NCBI RefSeq assembly: GCF_947179515.1
Contig: NC_067491.1
Location: forward strand, 8,716,027 to 8,780,026
DNA length: 64,000 nucleotides
Source of the DNA: Apodemus sylvaticus
Taxonomy: Eukaryota > Chordata > Mammalia > Rodentia > Muridae
Reading direction: 5' to 3'
Part shown: positions 1 through 12,859 of the stretch, one piece after another
Numbering within the stretch: the first letter of the stretch is position 1
How the letters are laid out: each line of letters begins with the position of its first letter
The notes under the pieces: model-generated
Told to the model about the DNA's origin: nothing
The model's database searches: none
What the model saw: only the letters and a program-made list of their open reading frames with translations
Position numbers and translations under genes: made by a program

Positions 1-1136
1 CATCCATACAGATTTGCATAGTGTCTAAAATAATGGGCAATAATTGTTTACTGCCTTAGTTAGCAAATGTCCTATGTTATATATAGAAAACCCAACATTT
101 ACATGCTACCATAGAGGAGTCCTGGTATAGTTATGAACTCCACGTGGTAAGAGTTTGGCTGTGGAATCCGAGTAGCTGAGAATGGCTAGATGCAAGGTCT
201 TAACACTGAACTCAAGCAAGGTTCTTTGCTCCCAGATTCCCTCATTTTAAAAATGGAGATGATAATTATATATTTCTAATGAGTAACTCAGCACCTAATG
301 CTTAACATTCTAGAATGTGTTGTAAGTCATTTTCATTTTTCTTCCAATTGTATAATTGTTCTTGGCAAGGGACTGGATACATTTGTTCAGGAACTAGGAC
401 AAAGATGACTAGAAATCAGTAAACAGGGTCTAGAAGGCTACATAAGGTAGACTGTAAAGCCCAACAGTATACGAGACACAATGTGCCGGCTTTCTCTCAT
501 TTCCTTTCTACTGTTGTCTATCATTGGCACTGATGAGGAAATAAATAAACTGTCTAGCGCTGTAAATTCCAATGAACAATTGGAATTGAAGTATGCTAAA
601 TTTTGGTGAAGTCTGAGTTAATAGGTACATAGAACTTAGGGAAAACATTTGAGACTGCAATCTGGATGAATAAATGATAGATGAAAACAATACTCAGAGT
701 TTACAACCATTCCAGTAATTACCAAGGTCCTCTGCTTCCTGATTTTCCAATATCTGAGTTTCCTCCATGGAATAGACCCACTACCTAGGGTACCTCACAC
801 TGGCCAACGTGGACTAAAACCATGAGCCAAAAAAATAAGTTGCTTTGCTCAGTATTTTGTAAGAATCAGGGGTACCAAATACATACGCTAATATATTTTC
901 TGTAGTACTATAATATTTATAACCCAGATGTTAATGTCATTCACGATATTAATAGAGCTAATATTGTATCTAATAAAGTAGAGCTAATTGGGCAAAGGAG
1001 GTTACCAGTGACAGGGAAGTTTGAAAAGTTTGAAAAGTGCATGCTACACTGGCTGAAGATGTTGCCATGATACTCATCAGTGTGAAATCAATATTTTCCA
1101 ACAGTAACATTTTTTGGAGCTAACAAAAGAAAATGA

Positions 1137-1174
1137 GGAAGATGAGAACCTGAGCCGGAAGATGAGAACCTGAG
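1137..1174. repeat. 20-bp tandem duplication, two copies
   Basis: The phrase GGAAGATGAGAACCTGAG occurs at 1137-1154 and again at 1157-1174, a period of 20 bp with no mismatch over 18 bases. It is a simple recent duplication with no coding meaning. Confidence 0.85.
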
Positions 1175-2539
1175 TGCACGCTATATTTTGAACTTTTCTA
1201 TAAAAAGCTTTAAGGACGTTGTGATTCTCCACAGGGAGCAAATGAGAATTTTGCTTTTTCTCTCCCTAAAATTTAGGTGAGCTCCAGTTTTCTGCTGTTT
1301 GTCGGTTCCGAAGTAATAATTTTCTTTTTGTCACAGTCATAGTTACCGAGAATTTGGTGGAATCTCCTTGTGTGTCTCTAATTTCTCAGAAACTAGTGAA
1401 GTGCTAGGGTCTGTCTTTCTGTGTAATTAAAACTGCATGTTACGAGATATGCATGATAAGCTTGGGAGGCTTAGGAAACTATTTAAATCCCAAGTCATTA
1501 TCAAAACAATTATTCTAAAGAAATCCTTTCAAAACTTGAAATACATATGATGCCTGAGTTCAATGCCCCGAGAACAAACATCTGGGATGTCTATGTTACT
1601 TCAGGACTTTCTGAAAGCATTCTTTTCCATGGAAGATCATAAGCTGAACTTTTACCTTCTGTGATGGTCGGCTCATGGCTGGCTAGCTCTAGAGGCAGAG
1701 TGAAGCTTTTTCTTAATAAACCTTGCAGATTTTGCTTAATATGGGTCTGAAAATTGAATACTGCACATGTATGATACTTTCAGACCAAAGGGTATGAATT
1801 AAAAACAGAAGAAAGCAAAGAAAAGCAAGGCAAAAACAAAGAGCCAAGTAGTGTCACGAAGCCCATCTTCCTTGTCCTGGAATCGAGGATGAAGCTAGAC
1901 AAATGCGTGGGCTGAACGGAAGCAAAGAAAGTGTGGTTTTATAATTATTTGCTCTGAATCCTCACTGCTTGCAATCAGTCATACATACCAACAAAAAATA
2001 AAAGCACTATATCGGGAACATTCTTTTTTTTTTCATTTTAATATTTTTATTTTCTATATTCTTTGTTTAGGGAACATTCTTAACCCACTATAAACATGGG
2101 ACCCTATTGAATTCAACTCAGTGAGTAAGTTTAAGAGTCTTTCCTTCCTGTTTCTGTGCTAAGAGCATGCTCCCGACAGAGACCTCTTTTATTTACTTCT
2201 GCCTGCCTCTTACATTTGATGCCACAGAAGCACTAACATTAAACATAATAAGTTGGGTTAAAATACCACAGGGATCTATTGAAAGCAGGTTGAGCAACTC
2301 TCCTCTGAAGGCGTTGAGCACACTCTGACACAGAAAGCTCAAGTTCAGCACTGGTTCCCACAGTCCTGTATTCCCTTAGCATGAAGAGAGTATTCAGAAA
2401 AGTATGGGAGGGGCACAGTCTTCATTTCGTGCGTATATAACTTTACATAACAGGAAAATGAGGGAGAAATTGAGAAACAAAAATAATCTAGATGCCTCTG
2501 CTCTTGTGACAAACGTGCTTTCCTCCTTACAGATTCAGC

Positions 2540-2650
2540 CATTCATTAAGCAAATTCCCTACCACCATTACATTAAATTATTAAACCTATATGCCCATTG
2601 ATTAAGCAAATTCCCCACCACCATTACATCAAATTATTAGACCTATGTCA
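2540..2650. repeat. 56-bp tandem duplication, two copies
   Basis: Unit 1 (2540-2595) and unit 2 (2596-2650) align along their whole length with only a few substitutions. The shared core includes ATTAAGCAAATTCC followed by a CCACCATTACAT block. The period is 56 bp. No mobile-element signature is seen. Confidence 0.85.
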
Positions 2651-2838
2651 CTTATTTAGAAAACATGAGAATTTGCATGTTATCCACATCTTGGTATAAA
2701 TACTAAGATGAGCTCTTTAATAGTAGCATATTTATGGATTAAGGATGAGGAGGGTATATACAAAAGAGCTCCCTTTATTGATGAGGTTCCCTGCACCTTG
2801 AAGAAAGTCATTGTTCTTCAAAGTTTATGTAATCTCAC

Positions 2839-2873
<35 letters not shown>

Positions 2874-3215
2874 TTCTCTTATAGAATACATTTCAACCCC
2901 AGCGCTCCCTCCACTACTTGAAGTTCCCTGCCTATACTCTCTTGGAGACCCAATGCTTCCCCATTACATTTCAGAAAGGACCAGGCACTCTATGATATCA
3001 GCTAAACATAGTGTAACAAGATACAATAAGACTAAGCAAGCACCCACATATTAAAGCTGTACGAAGGAACCTAGTAGAAGGTAAAGTGTCCCAAAAGCTG
3101 ACAAGAGTTGAGACATGCCCTTTCCCTCTATTGGGGCTCCTGTACCATCTTTTAATCCACATCCCCTTCTAAAGTATGTCGTCTCTCTAACACTAGAGAG
3201 ATAAGCACACCATCA
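2839..3215 (-). mobile_element. LINE-1 3' UTR fragment, antisense, with (TTTA)n tail
   Basis: A (TTTA)n run (2839-2875) is the antisense A-rich tail. It is followed by sequence I recognise as the complement of an older rodent L1 3' UTR: the TTATAGAATACATTTCAACC block, then degraded CCAGGCACTC and CAATAAGACTAAGCA segments. ORF2 is absent, so the copy is heavily 5'-truncated. The right edge is approximate. Confidence 0.6.
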
Positions 3216-3947
3216 AGGCTCTCGAGTCTCGTCTACATCATGTTCTGTCATTATAGGCTATTTTCATGGATTCCTGCCATAATCATGGTTTGTTTTGTGT
3301 TGTTTTGTTGGCTTTGGATTTACCTTAATATGTTGTGGAGATGTCTAACAGAAAATAATGAGATAACTAATACAGTTATGGTTTTCGCATTATGGGAATG
3401 TGGTTTAAAGCTCTTCCCTTGGTTTGCAGGAATCCAAAGCTTCTGTGCAACTATTGATCATCCACTTCGTGCTTCAACTATGCTTTTGCTCCAACACTGT
3501 CCTCAAAGCAGGGCATTCTAGAAAGATAACTCTATGTGTCTAACACTTCCCTTCCACAGCAAGATCTGTGGATTATATCATAAAATAATAAACTATCATA
3601 TTCTAGTGAATCATCTATTATGGACCCTTATTAATTTCTGTATCTCATATCATTTATACTGCGCTGAAAATATTTTAAAAATCTCATGATGTCAAACCAA
3701 ACTAATATGAAGAGTTTTACTCTAAACATTTCTACTGTGCAGTGACTTTTATAACAATGATGTGAGTGTTGGTTTGGGGGCTTATGGAAATTATGGAGTC
3801 TTGGACTCAGCTGAATTAGTGTGTTAGAAATTTGAGTGTATGGAAATCCAGGGTTGAAAATAAGGATAGGGATGCTCATAAGGGCTGGAAGTAGCAAAGT
3901 AGAAAAAGACCTTACTGCTTATGTAAAGGGATAGCATTCATTACCCA
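3216..3947. other. Unassigned sequence
   Basis: No repeat or gene is recognised. A 93-codon plus-strand frame (3240-3521) and an 88-codon minus-strand frame have no domain, no biased composition and no splice context, so I do not call either a gene. Confidence 0.4.
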
Positions 3948-4142
3948 ACACACACACACACACTCACACACACACTCACACACAAAACACACATACACAC
4001 ACATACTCACATACACACAAACACACATACATACACACATGCACACACATGCATGCCAGCACGAAGAAAACATTCCTCACACACAGAGATAGATGATAGA
4101 TTGATAGATAGATGGAAAGATGGATAGATAAATAGATAGATG
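3948..4142. repeat. Microsatellite: (CA)n then (GATA)n-like
   Basis: An interrupted CA repeat (3948-4060) with CT and AT interruptions is followed after about 25 bp by degenerate GATA/GATG units (4087-4142). Confidence 0.9.
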
Positions 4143-6582
4143 AAAAACAGAGATGAAATCCAGAATATTAGTCAAATCTAACCATGTAGTAAAATAAAAA
4201 ATTACAATCTTATTATAATAATTATTGTTTTCTCATAATAAAGTAAAAAATCTGTATGCTACATTGCTGAATATAAAATTTGAAACTGAGGATTAGACAT
4301 ATTTAGTATACAATCATAGAAATTAATAGCATATAATGCAGTCTTTGATTATAGGAAAAGATGAAACCAAAGCTTTCTTTACCAATTATTTTAAATTATA
4401 CTTTTAGAACACATGAAATCATTCAAATTTGCACACTTGTCTTGATTTCCTCTTTTGTAGGATGTATATCTTTGTCTCAAACCAATGATAAAGACATATA
4501 ATGATACACATATTTGAACCATTAAAGAATATAGCCATTTCAATGCAGAATATTAAAATATCTTAGTTCTCTATGCTTTGGAGATGATTGAGAGAGTGTG
4601 TTTGCTACTAATCAACAAAGTTTCAATTTTCATATTTCCGCACAAAATATTTTCCCATAAAGAAAATATGTAACTATGCTATCAAAGGAAGAATTCCCCT
4701 CATATCACTGATTATAGACTGCACACTTACACTCTGGGTTAAACCCAGATTTGTTTTGTATAAAAGGGATTTAGAAATAAATTAACAAAGTTTTACTTGT
4801 TAACATAAATCAATTTGACATGAACCACTATGAAAGGCTTTTATTATAATCCCATTTTTATTTTAAAATAATTCCTGACGTAAAATTTCCAGATAGCTAA
4901 ATAATCTGTTAAGTATATTACAATTAGATATTTGATCTTACCCAAATCTATTTTTGCAAGAAAATATTTTTCTAATATGCTAAAATCACTTCTGTCATCT
5001 AAAATAATCCCAAAATATCAAATGCCTATATGGACACATAATAAGATATCATTAAAATTATAGCATTTTCTTTTATGAATAATTATGAGAAAGCATACTT
5101 TTGAAAAACAAAATATACTATGCTTTTTATCTTACAATTAGTTTTCTATTACTGATATAAACCAGTGTTTAAAAGAGTGTCCTCCAACACAAAATTCTTT
5201 ATATAATTATCATAATAAACATATATATATAAACACATGTAGTTTAAATTAAAAGTTTATATTAATAAACTTTTAATAACCTTTCATTCAAGACTGCATG
5301 CATCATTTCTAATACATGGCCATCTTTATGTGATCTACATAAAAATGTGCTTCCATCATAAATCTGATTGAATAGGCAATTAGTTTACTTATCATTAAAC
5401 TGATTATTATTTTATACTCATATACATAACATTTAATTTAGTATGTATATTTAGTTTACAAAAATACTCAGTTTAAGACGTTATTGTAAAAATAGAGAGG
5501 TGATAAAAATTTCTTACAACAAGCTTATCTTAAATATGGTTAAATCCTCCTGATGACAAGTTAAATCTTAGCAAAAAATTAAATTATAACATTTAAATAT
5601 ACATAGCATATATGTTTTAGGACAATGAAAAATTAATAATGTCAATGAGAATTTCTGTAGAGCAGTTAACCCACTAATAAAGGAACTACCTTGGTTGTGG
5701 CAAACATTAATGTCTTTCCTCTGAAAGCACTTTCCTCTTTTCACAACAGAAGACACTGAATTCAAAGCAAAGGAAACTGTGGATACATCAAGTTCCAATG
5801 CTACAGTGTGGAGCTACAGAACACCAGGAAATGGAGGAAAGGGTTATTTAAGTAGATAGTAAGGGCATCCACAGACACAGGTCGTAATTTAATTAGATTC
5901 TGGCTTATTTTCACCTATGTGTGAGCAGAATAGACTTCCAGAAACACAAAAGGAAGCACCTACTGAAGTCCTGAACGAGATGGCACCAAAGTGCAGCTTC
6001 CAACCTCTAGGGAGAAAGAATTGGAATATAAATCCCCATAGGTTTAGAAGGACCCCCATCTTAGTATTTGTTCTCAGAACATGAGTAAGTGAAGACATAT
6101 CTGCTTTAGTTCATAGATAAATCTCCAAAAGTTTAAGGTGTTTAGCCAGGTATTAAGCTGTGTCTTAGCATTAAACCTTCCCTCACACAGGAAGCACACA
6201 GAGAACCTCAGTTCACAATGCATCTTCAATGTCAGGAATGTATTAAATAGATATTTGCCACAGAAATAAAAAGACAAGCAGTGATTCTTAACAATGCAAA
6301 AATAATAATAATGCAAGGGATACATTATTATGGCATGAATAATTGAAAGAGTGTGGGCACAGCATATTAGTGATTAAATAAAACTATTCTTATAGAACAA
6401 CTCCATAGGCTGAGGATATACAAACCATCCTATTCCACTCCCTGTGTGCTCACATAGGCTTGTTCAAACAAGTCTATGGGGCCATACATGACATAATGCA
6501 CAATACATTTAGTCCAACTTCTAACGACTCCGTAGTCTATAGCAGTCTCAAAGTCACAACAATGTTAAAAGTCCAAAGTTCA

Positions 6583-6584
<2 letters not shown>
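4143..6584. other. Unassigned AT-rich sequence
   Basis: Very AT-rich with many homopolymer-like A and T stretches. I see no SINE, L1 3' end, LTR or exon. Minus-strand frames near 5568-6325 have no supporting features. Confidence 0.45.

Positions 6585-6614
<30 letters not shown>
6585..6614. repeat. (GT)n microsatellite
   Basis: An uninterrupted GT run of about 15 units. A 74-codon frame passing through it is an artefact of the repeat. Confidence 0.9.
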
Positions 6615-6615
<1 letters not shown>

Positions 6616-7752
6616 CCTAAATATATAAATACCACATGCCCATCGCATCCCATGTTGCTTGCATGTATGTGTCTCCGGAGCTAACAATTTGGCATGGGAT
6701 AGACAATTAGTGTGTTTTTCTATAATGATCCTTGTCTCTTGCAATTAGAGAACTACCCCATTGATGGGAGTGTGTGTGGAGCTTACATTGCATTTTAAGA
6801 AGTCACAAATACAGACCACAAATAGTTGTGCAAAAGAAAGTATTACTCAAACCTCTATTGCATTCAAGGATAGTAAGATTTTATATATCTCAGTAGATTG
6901 AGTCACTGCACTGTCTTTTCTACAGAAGTAAATTTCTGGTATTAAGAAAAGAAAATGTTCTTCATTAATGTGGTTAAAATTGTAACAAAGTAAACTCAGG
7001 ATGATGGATCTGAATTCAGATGGACAATGTTTTCCTTAATCAGCTAACCTTAGTTGACTCTGCTAACACAACATTGTGAAATGGCAAGCCTGAACCTAAA
7101 AATATATACTATTCAAGTTTTAAAATTGGCAATTGAATTGCTCATCCAGAGATATAGGAAAAATTTCACCTCTGGTAAGAAGATGAAATGTTACAAAGTA
7201 AATAATTTTCATGGGAATAAATAAAATAGAAAAAAATATTAGCATATGCCATCATGCAATGTATTTGAAAACAATATATCTGGCCTCCAGGTTATGGTGA
7301 TAATGAAAAATTGGCAGAATATTCTCTTTATCAAAATCAGGAATAAAGTTGGGACTACCAAAGTTAGCTATTAGAAGTTCAACGTACAATAAAATATATG
7401 TAATCTACTAGTTAATATTTAGATAAAGTTTAATTTACTCAATGCACAATTAACTTAAAAACATATTTTCTTTGGATTAAGGAAATAAATAAAAACAATA
7501 AAAGAATATTCTAAAATAAAAACATGAACATGTTATCAGACATGTTATCATGCATACATGTCTTCTTCATGTTTGTGTTCATGTGTGCGTCTATATTTAA
7601 GTGATTTGAAAAACACAGAAAGAAGGTTCATACTCTTAAAGAACATCTAGCATAAAAAATAGGCAATTATTTCCCCTATGAGTTGTTTAAATTATTGTCT
7701 TTAAAAAACATACACTCACAATGTGTGTATGTGTGTGTGCGCACACGCATGT

Positions 7753-7792
<40 letters not shown>

Positions 7793-8158
7793 TTTGTAAT
7801 ACATTCCTTTCAGATGAAAGATTAATGGAATTATAGTAGAATAATATTAATATAATTTCATTCATTTAAAATGTTATAATATTAGTAAAATATTAAACTG
7901 TATAAGTGTGAGATATAGCTGCTTTATCAAATTGAAGCTTGACAGACAGGTATAAAATGGTTTCACCATACAGTTTTGACACTAAAAATCAGAGATTTGA
8001 CGTATCTAGCATATGAAATAGGCAACTATTTTCCGTATGAGTTGTTTGAGCTATCGTTTTTTTTAAATGATATAGACTTTGACTTTTTTAACAATTCATT
8101 TATTTAACATGTGTTCTTTTTATTTTGACTTAAAAAGATATATATTTGCACATACGTG
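6615..8158. other. Unassigned AT-rich sequence
   Basis: Nothing recognisable except the GT/GA microsatellite listed separately. The words around 7640-7690 and 8005-8055 (GCATA..AAATAGGCAA..TATTT, then TATGAGTTGTTT) occur twice about 365 bp apart, which suggests a diverged local duplication. Confidence 0.4.
7722..7792. repeat. (GT)n / (GA)n microsatellite with an alternating GCGCAC core
   Basis: GT units, then a short GTGCGCACACGC alternation, then (GT)n passing into (GA)n. The alternating purine-pyrimidine run of about 50 bp is the type of sequence that can adopt Z-DNA. Confidence 0.9.
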
Positions 8159-8400
8159 TTATTTGATGCTTTATTTGTAATAGACAGAAGTTAGAAACAC
8201 TCTAAATGCACATCATCAGGTGAATGGATAGTGAAACTGTGGTACATTCACACGATAAATTATTTTCCAGCTGTTAAGGAAAAATGAATTTATAACATTT
8301 GAAGGCAAATGACTGGAGTTAGAAACAATCATCCTGAGTGGAGTAACTGAGACACAACAGACAGATACTATGTAGTAAATGGTGTTTTTATTTCTTCTGA
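8159..8400 (+). mobile_element. Old LINE-1 ORF2 3'-end remnant
   Basis: The order of motifs matches the last part of L1 ORF2: CTTTATTTGTAATAG, then GTGAATGGAT, AAACTGTGGTACATTCACAC, and an ATCATCCTGAGTGGAGTAAC motif. Stops and indels are frequent, so it is an old pseudogenised copy. The 3' UTR may continue toward 8990 but I cannot recognise it there. Confidence 0.7.
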
Positions 8401-8789
8401 TGATGGAATTTGATTAGAGCTACAGCCAAACTGTACAAATGGATGGCTTAGGCTGAGCAGAGTATTTCTATCTCTATACTACCTACCCCTGTGCCTAGAC
8501 CTGGAAGCTTCTAGTCTCTATACAATCTAACTTAAGCCTAGAGTGTGTCAGACCTTGAGACTTACTGCTAAATAAGGTTGCCCTTTCTAAATATTTCTGA
8601 ACTCTGGCTGACTGGTTCAACTCAGCTATTCTGGCTCAAACTCCTCTCCAAGCTGACTGACTCAATCTGGATTGTAGCACTTCTCACTGAATGCTCTGCT
8701 TGGGAAAACTAACCCTGACCATCTGTTCTAATCTCTGGCTCTTTCTCATTCTCTGGCTTGTCCTGCAAAACTGTCTCTGTAAAATTGTT
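8401..8789. other. Unassigned; possibly L1 3' UTR continuation
   Basis: Pyrimidine-leaning text with recurrent CTGACTG and CTCTGGCT words leads into the CT tract. It could be the 3' UTR of the upstream L1 or an LTR. Neither is demonstrable. Confidence 0.3.
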
Positions 8790-8818
8790 CTCTCCCTCCC
8801 TCCCTCCCTTTCCCCCAC

Positions 8819-8896
<78 letters not shown>

Positions 8897-8898
8897 AT
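8790..8898. repeat. (CCCT)n-(CT)n-(GT)n pyrimidine tract
   Basis: CTCC units, a short interruption, about 33 CT units, then GT units. Long Leu-Ser and Arg-Glu frames in this interval are repeat translations. Confidence 0.95.
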
Positions 8899-9044
8899 AT
8901 GTGCTGCTTTCTTAAGCTCCTCTTATCTCTGACACATTTGATCAAATCTTTCTCTGACTCTCTTATCTAAACCTCAGTTAGATGTCATTGATTGTATTAA
9001 TTGTCTTAAAAAGAAAACTAAAAAAAAAAGTGTACTATATGCAT

Positions 9045-9391
9045 GTGTGTTGGTTTGAAATGCTTTGGTCCAGGGAGTGACACTATGTGGAGATGTGGCC
9101 TTGTTAGAGTAGGTGTGGCCTTGTTGGAGGAAGTGTGTCACTGTGGGTGTGGACTTTAAGACCCCAGGCCTAACTGTCTGAAGGCCAGTCTTCCCCTAGC
9201 AGCCTTCAGATGAAAACATAGAACTCTAAGCTCCTCCAGTACCATGCCTGTCTGGACATTACCGTGCTCTTGCCATGATGATACTGGACTGAATCTCTGA
9301 ACCTGCAAGCCAGCCCCAATTAAATGTTGGCATTTTAAGAATTGCCACGGTCATGTTTTCTGTTAACAGCAGCAAAATGCTAAAACAACAT
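9045..9391 (+). mobile_element. URR1-type rodent hAT (Charlie-like) non-autonomous element
   Basis: The text follows a very common rodent DNA-transposon repeat: TTGGTTTGAAATGC, a GGGAGTGACACTATG block, repeated TGTGGCCTTGTT phrases, GGAAGTGTGTCACTGTGGG, GCCTTCAGATGAAAAC and CCAGCCCCAATTAAATG, ending near AGCAAAATGCTAAAAC. It has no coding capacity. I assign the URR1 name from memory of the family and did not check a consensus. Confidence 0.75.
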
Positions 9392-9527
9392 GTTTGCATT
9401 CCAGCCAGGTCACATACACTATAAATAAGGTCTTTGGATATGATCCCTTGTCAGAGCAACCATGTTACTGGGTTAAAATTCCTCTACATTGTATATTTTC
9501 TCATATATTGATGTGAGCTTTTGTATT

Positions 9528-9655
9528 ATATATATGTACATGTGTGTGTATGTGTATATATATATATACATATATATACATATATATACATATATATACA
9601 TATATATGTATATATATGTATATATATACATATATATACATATATATAAATTACC
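9528..9655. repeat. TATATACA / TATATGTA microsatellite, partly palindromic
   Basis: Repeated ACATATATAT units change to ATATATGTAT units near 9603-9625 and back again. The block contains inverted copies of itself and could form a cruciform. Confidence 0.9.
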
Positions 9656-9977
9656 ACAATTCAGTTAACCCCAGAAGTTACAAACAAAGTAAGGGATGAA
9701 GAGAGAAAAGAAGGTTATTCTAAGGAAGAAAAAATAGAATATAGAGAATTATAATAAAGAGACAAAGAAGAATATAAAATAGGAGGATGAAATAGAAGAA
9801 ATCAGGGCAGGGTAAAGGAGGAAACATGGAAATAGACAACCAATGCTAAAGTCTTTTGAAAACCCTATGTGGAATACTAATATTTTAAAAGCATATATGT
9901 ATATACATATACACACATTTGTGCATGTACATATATACACATATACATCTATAAAACACATATACGATATACACATA
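9656..9977. other. Purine-rich then TA/CA-rich spacer
   Basis: 9690-9840 is AGAA-rich. 9893-9975 is a degenerate ATAC/CATA microsatellite. Nothing else is seen. Confidence 0.5.
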
Positions 9978-10599
9978 TGTTGTGGATGGGCCTGGTGCTG
10001 TTTTTATGAACCAATCAATCCCATAATGAATAAAGGAGCCAACCACTGGGCAAGTAGGTGGGACTTCTGGGTTGGACAGAGGAAGAGAGGAAGCAGGAGA
10101 GAGTTAGTTCCTTTTGGAACAGGGACAGTAGAGGGATAAGATGTAGCTGTTAGAGTTTCCCGGTATCATGGTGCACTAACAAAGATCCACCATCACAGGG
10201 ATCAGATTTTAATAAGGTTTACAAGATTAGGTTTTAATTGTTGTGCCCAGAGATTGAGTTACCATTGTTTCTAAACTAAGATTGTGTTGCATTTTCCTTC
10301 ATGTGGCGGCTTCTCTGGGTTCTAAAGAGAAAGGTATGGTGGCAAAGCGTGGTTTTGCCAGATGTGTACCACAATGGCCATGGGGGATTTGAAGGACGAC
10401 GGGGTTGATATGGTAGTGATTCGCCAGTGCAAACCTAGCGAGGTCGGTGGAGAGATTGTGGAGTTCAGAGTCAGAATCTCCACAAGATAAAAATCATTTC
10501 AGCCTATTCCGCACAAGGGCATAGCTAGCCAGGCCACTGGGGCAGAGGCACAAATATGGGTAATGTGCTGGTTCTACTTTTTTAATACTTTCCCCAACA
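9978..10599 (+). mobile_element. Probable endogenous-retrovirus LTR (family not assigned)
   Basis: A moderate-GC block of about 620 bp stands out sharply from CA/TA microsatellite on both sides. It begins TGTTGTGG and ends CCCCAACA, the TG...CA ends expected of an LTR. The internal text (the GGTTTTAATTGTTGTGCCCAGAG area, the TTTTGCCAGATGTGTACCAC area) is familiar as a murine mid-repetitive LTR. No clean target-site duplication can be read because both flanks are microsatellite. It could instead be another mid-repetitive element. Confidence 0.45.
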
Positions 10600-10627
10600 T
10601 ACAAACACACACACACACACACACACA
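10600..10627. repeat. (CA)n microsatellite
   Basis: A CA run directly after the LTR-like block. Confidence 0.9.
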
Positions 10628-10659
10628 TGCCAGGAATTCGTAACATCTTGCTGAGTCAT

Positions 10660-11290
10660 TGGCCAAGTCTTCCTACAGGTTAAGCATCTAAATAACATAA
10701 GCTATTGACAAGGGTTTTGGTTACTCTACACAGACTTATTTAAGTAAGATTTAAGAATATAAGTCTACAAAACTATTACTATCATTTCCTAAAGGTACAT
10801 AGCAGTAAATGCCTCTTAATGATCTATTATTTTGCCCATCGAGTGTATCACTCAACCATCATGAGAGATGTTGTAGTCCATGGGAACTCTCACAGAGACC
10901 CACAACTATACAATGTACTGAGAGTAAAAGACATTGGAGAATTCTGCCCTAAATGTAATCATAGGTATTGATTATCAAACTCCTCCTTTTTATCAAACCC
11001 CTCCATTCAGGGTTCAGGGATGTATGCAGAAGTAAAGGCAGAAAGATTATCACCAAAGGTAGTGGATGACTCCAAGGAAATAGCATCCTCCAGGAAAAGC
11101 AGATAATAACACTTTATCTCATAGAGATTATCACACTATGCATAAGACTGGTATAAGTTGAATAGAGACAAAATGTCAGCACTGAGAAGAAGTAGATACA
11201 AAGTTCCATACCTAGTAAGGAAGCCATTTGCAACTGACACCTGCTGAGAAACAATTACAGAAGGCAGGTTAAATTACATATTAAATAAAT
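10660..11290 (+). mobile_element. Lx-type LINE-1 3' UTR, sense
   Basis: Recognisable Lx 3' UTR phrases in the right order: GGGAACTCTCACAGAGACCCACAACT, an AATGTACTGAGAGTAAAAGAC block, TTCAGGGTTCAGGGATGTATGCAGAAG and CTCCAAGGAAATAGCATCCTCC. Divergence is high. No ORF2 is attached, and the left edge is approximate. Confidence 0.65.
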
Positions 11291-12180
11291 AGTGCTAAAA
11301 TAAAAATTTGGCTTAATAAATCTGTGAGAACTAAGTTTGTACAACTTATCTGTTGCTACTTTGTTTCCATCCCAATTACTTGGTAAAAGAAATCTCAGCT
11401 CAATCAGGAACAAACGAGATTGGGCAGATTTCCCACTATACTACTCTGTTCCCATCTATGTTATCCCATATATCTTGGGGTTTCTCCAGGCCACAAGCTT
11501 CTCTCTCTGCAGTCTCTCCATTGATATTTCGTAGCTCCTCCCCCTTCCCTCCCACTTCACCCCCACCCCCAACATCCCCACCCCTGTGATCCTTTTCTCC
11601 TCCACCAACCTCTCACCTCCCCCCCTTCCTCCTGCCCAATCATTGGTTCAAGCCTTTATTTAATCAGTTAAAGGTGGGGAGGAGGTTCACAAGGCAACTC
11701 CTCATCTGCAGCCCCTCTGAGGAATGGAATTATCATCAAAATACAAGCCCAGGGCTATCCACAACACTTACCTACCTTTAACTTCTGATTCAGTTACAGT
11801 TTGACAGAAAACTCATCTAGAGAAATTCAACATTACTATTGTAATTACTTTTCTTGCCTCTATGGCAAAGTTAAAACAAAAGGAATTAAGGAACAAAGGC
11901 TTCTTTATCACTCCCTTCCACTTAACACACACCACAGTGGGGAAATCTCAGAAACAGTCATATTAAATCTGCAGTCAGGAAGCAGACAGTCCAGAACATT
12001 GGTGTTCAATTTGCTTTCCTGCATTCAGTTCATGATGCATGCTCACGGGGTAATGCTGCAACCATTTATGCTGGGTCTGTGATTTAACTAACCAGAGAGA
12101 GAAACTTCCTCAGAGACATTCCCAGATGTTTGTCTTCCAGGTGATTGTAGATCCAGTCAAGTTGGCAATCAGTCTTAATA
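11291..12180. other. Unassigned mid-repetitive-looking block with C-rich tract
   Basis: 11530-11640 is strikingly C/CT-rich and is followed by AATCATTGGTTCAAGCC and TTTATTTAATCAG. The wording feels like a murine LTR or old L1 5' end but I cannot name it. The end near 12130-12160 has the GATCCAGTCAAGTTGGCAAT wording found at the ends of some rodent repeats. The overlapping plus-strand frames at 11337-11589 and 11801-12082 are not supported as genes. Confidence 0.35.
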
Positions 12181-12859
12181 GCCCTGTGATGATTAATCAA
12201 TAGTCAACCTTTTGAATTCTAAACTTTTATTGTGCCATTCTGAAAAATATCACTCCCCTGTTCTACAATAGCACACCAGTGCTGTATGAAGACTGCAATC
12301 TTCATCTTGTTCTGGAATTTACAGTGAAAGCTGGATTATTATACAATAAAAGCTATACTTAATGCTGTAATTATTTGTTTGTTGAGACATTTTAAAAGAA
12401 ATTAATTGACAAATGATGATCTATGACAAGCTAAATCTGACAGTAATTTGAAAACTCTTGGTATAGTTTACTTCAAAGATTTCAAATCTGTCCTAGAGAA
12501 GATGTACAAGACCATCTTACAACAAACAGCAGGAAGAGGTAGTCTTCCCAGTCACTAAATGAGGTGACGAGAGGTCTACAGTTACTCACAGTGTCACTGT
12601 ATATCTCCAATGCTACAGTGGTTTGTAACAGTGACTTTTTCATTCCCAAAAGTGTTCTTAGGGGTTCAGGTTATTTTTAGGTGATTTCAAATGAGATAGA
12701 ACTATATTTTTAATATCTATTTCATACTCTGCATAATTATATTTTCAAATTATCTGCACTGCTCCACCATGGTTCATTTAAACTAATTTTCAGCTGCTGC
12801 ATCTCTTTATTATATCTTGGTATTCCCCAACCCTGCCATTTCTTCTTGACAAGATGTTA
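12181..12859. other. Unassigned AT-rich sequence
   Basis: No gene or repeat recognised. Confidence 0.4.

Larger units (their letters stand above)
1..2838. other. Unassigned AT-rich intergenic sequence
   Basis: No convincing gene, SINE or L1 is visible. The frames here are short and lack any recognisable domain. Around 815-860 the wording resembles the degraded tail of a rodent interspersed repeat, but it is too short to name. Two small tandem duplications inside this stretch are listed separately. Confidence 0.5.

Noticed and set aside
3240..3521. 93-codon frame with Trp/Phe/Cys-rich start, possible membrane peptide
   Set aside because: Hydrophobicity follows from T-rich DNA. There is no homologous domain, splice context or paired feature.
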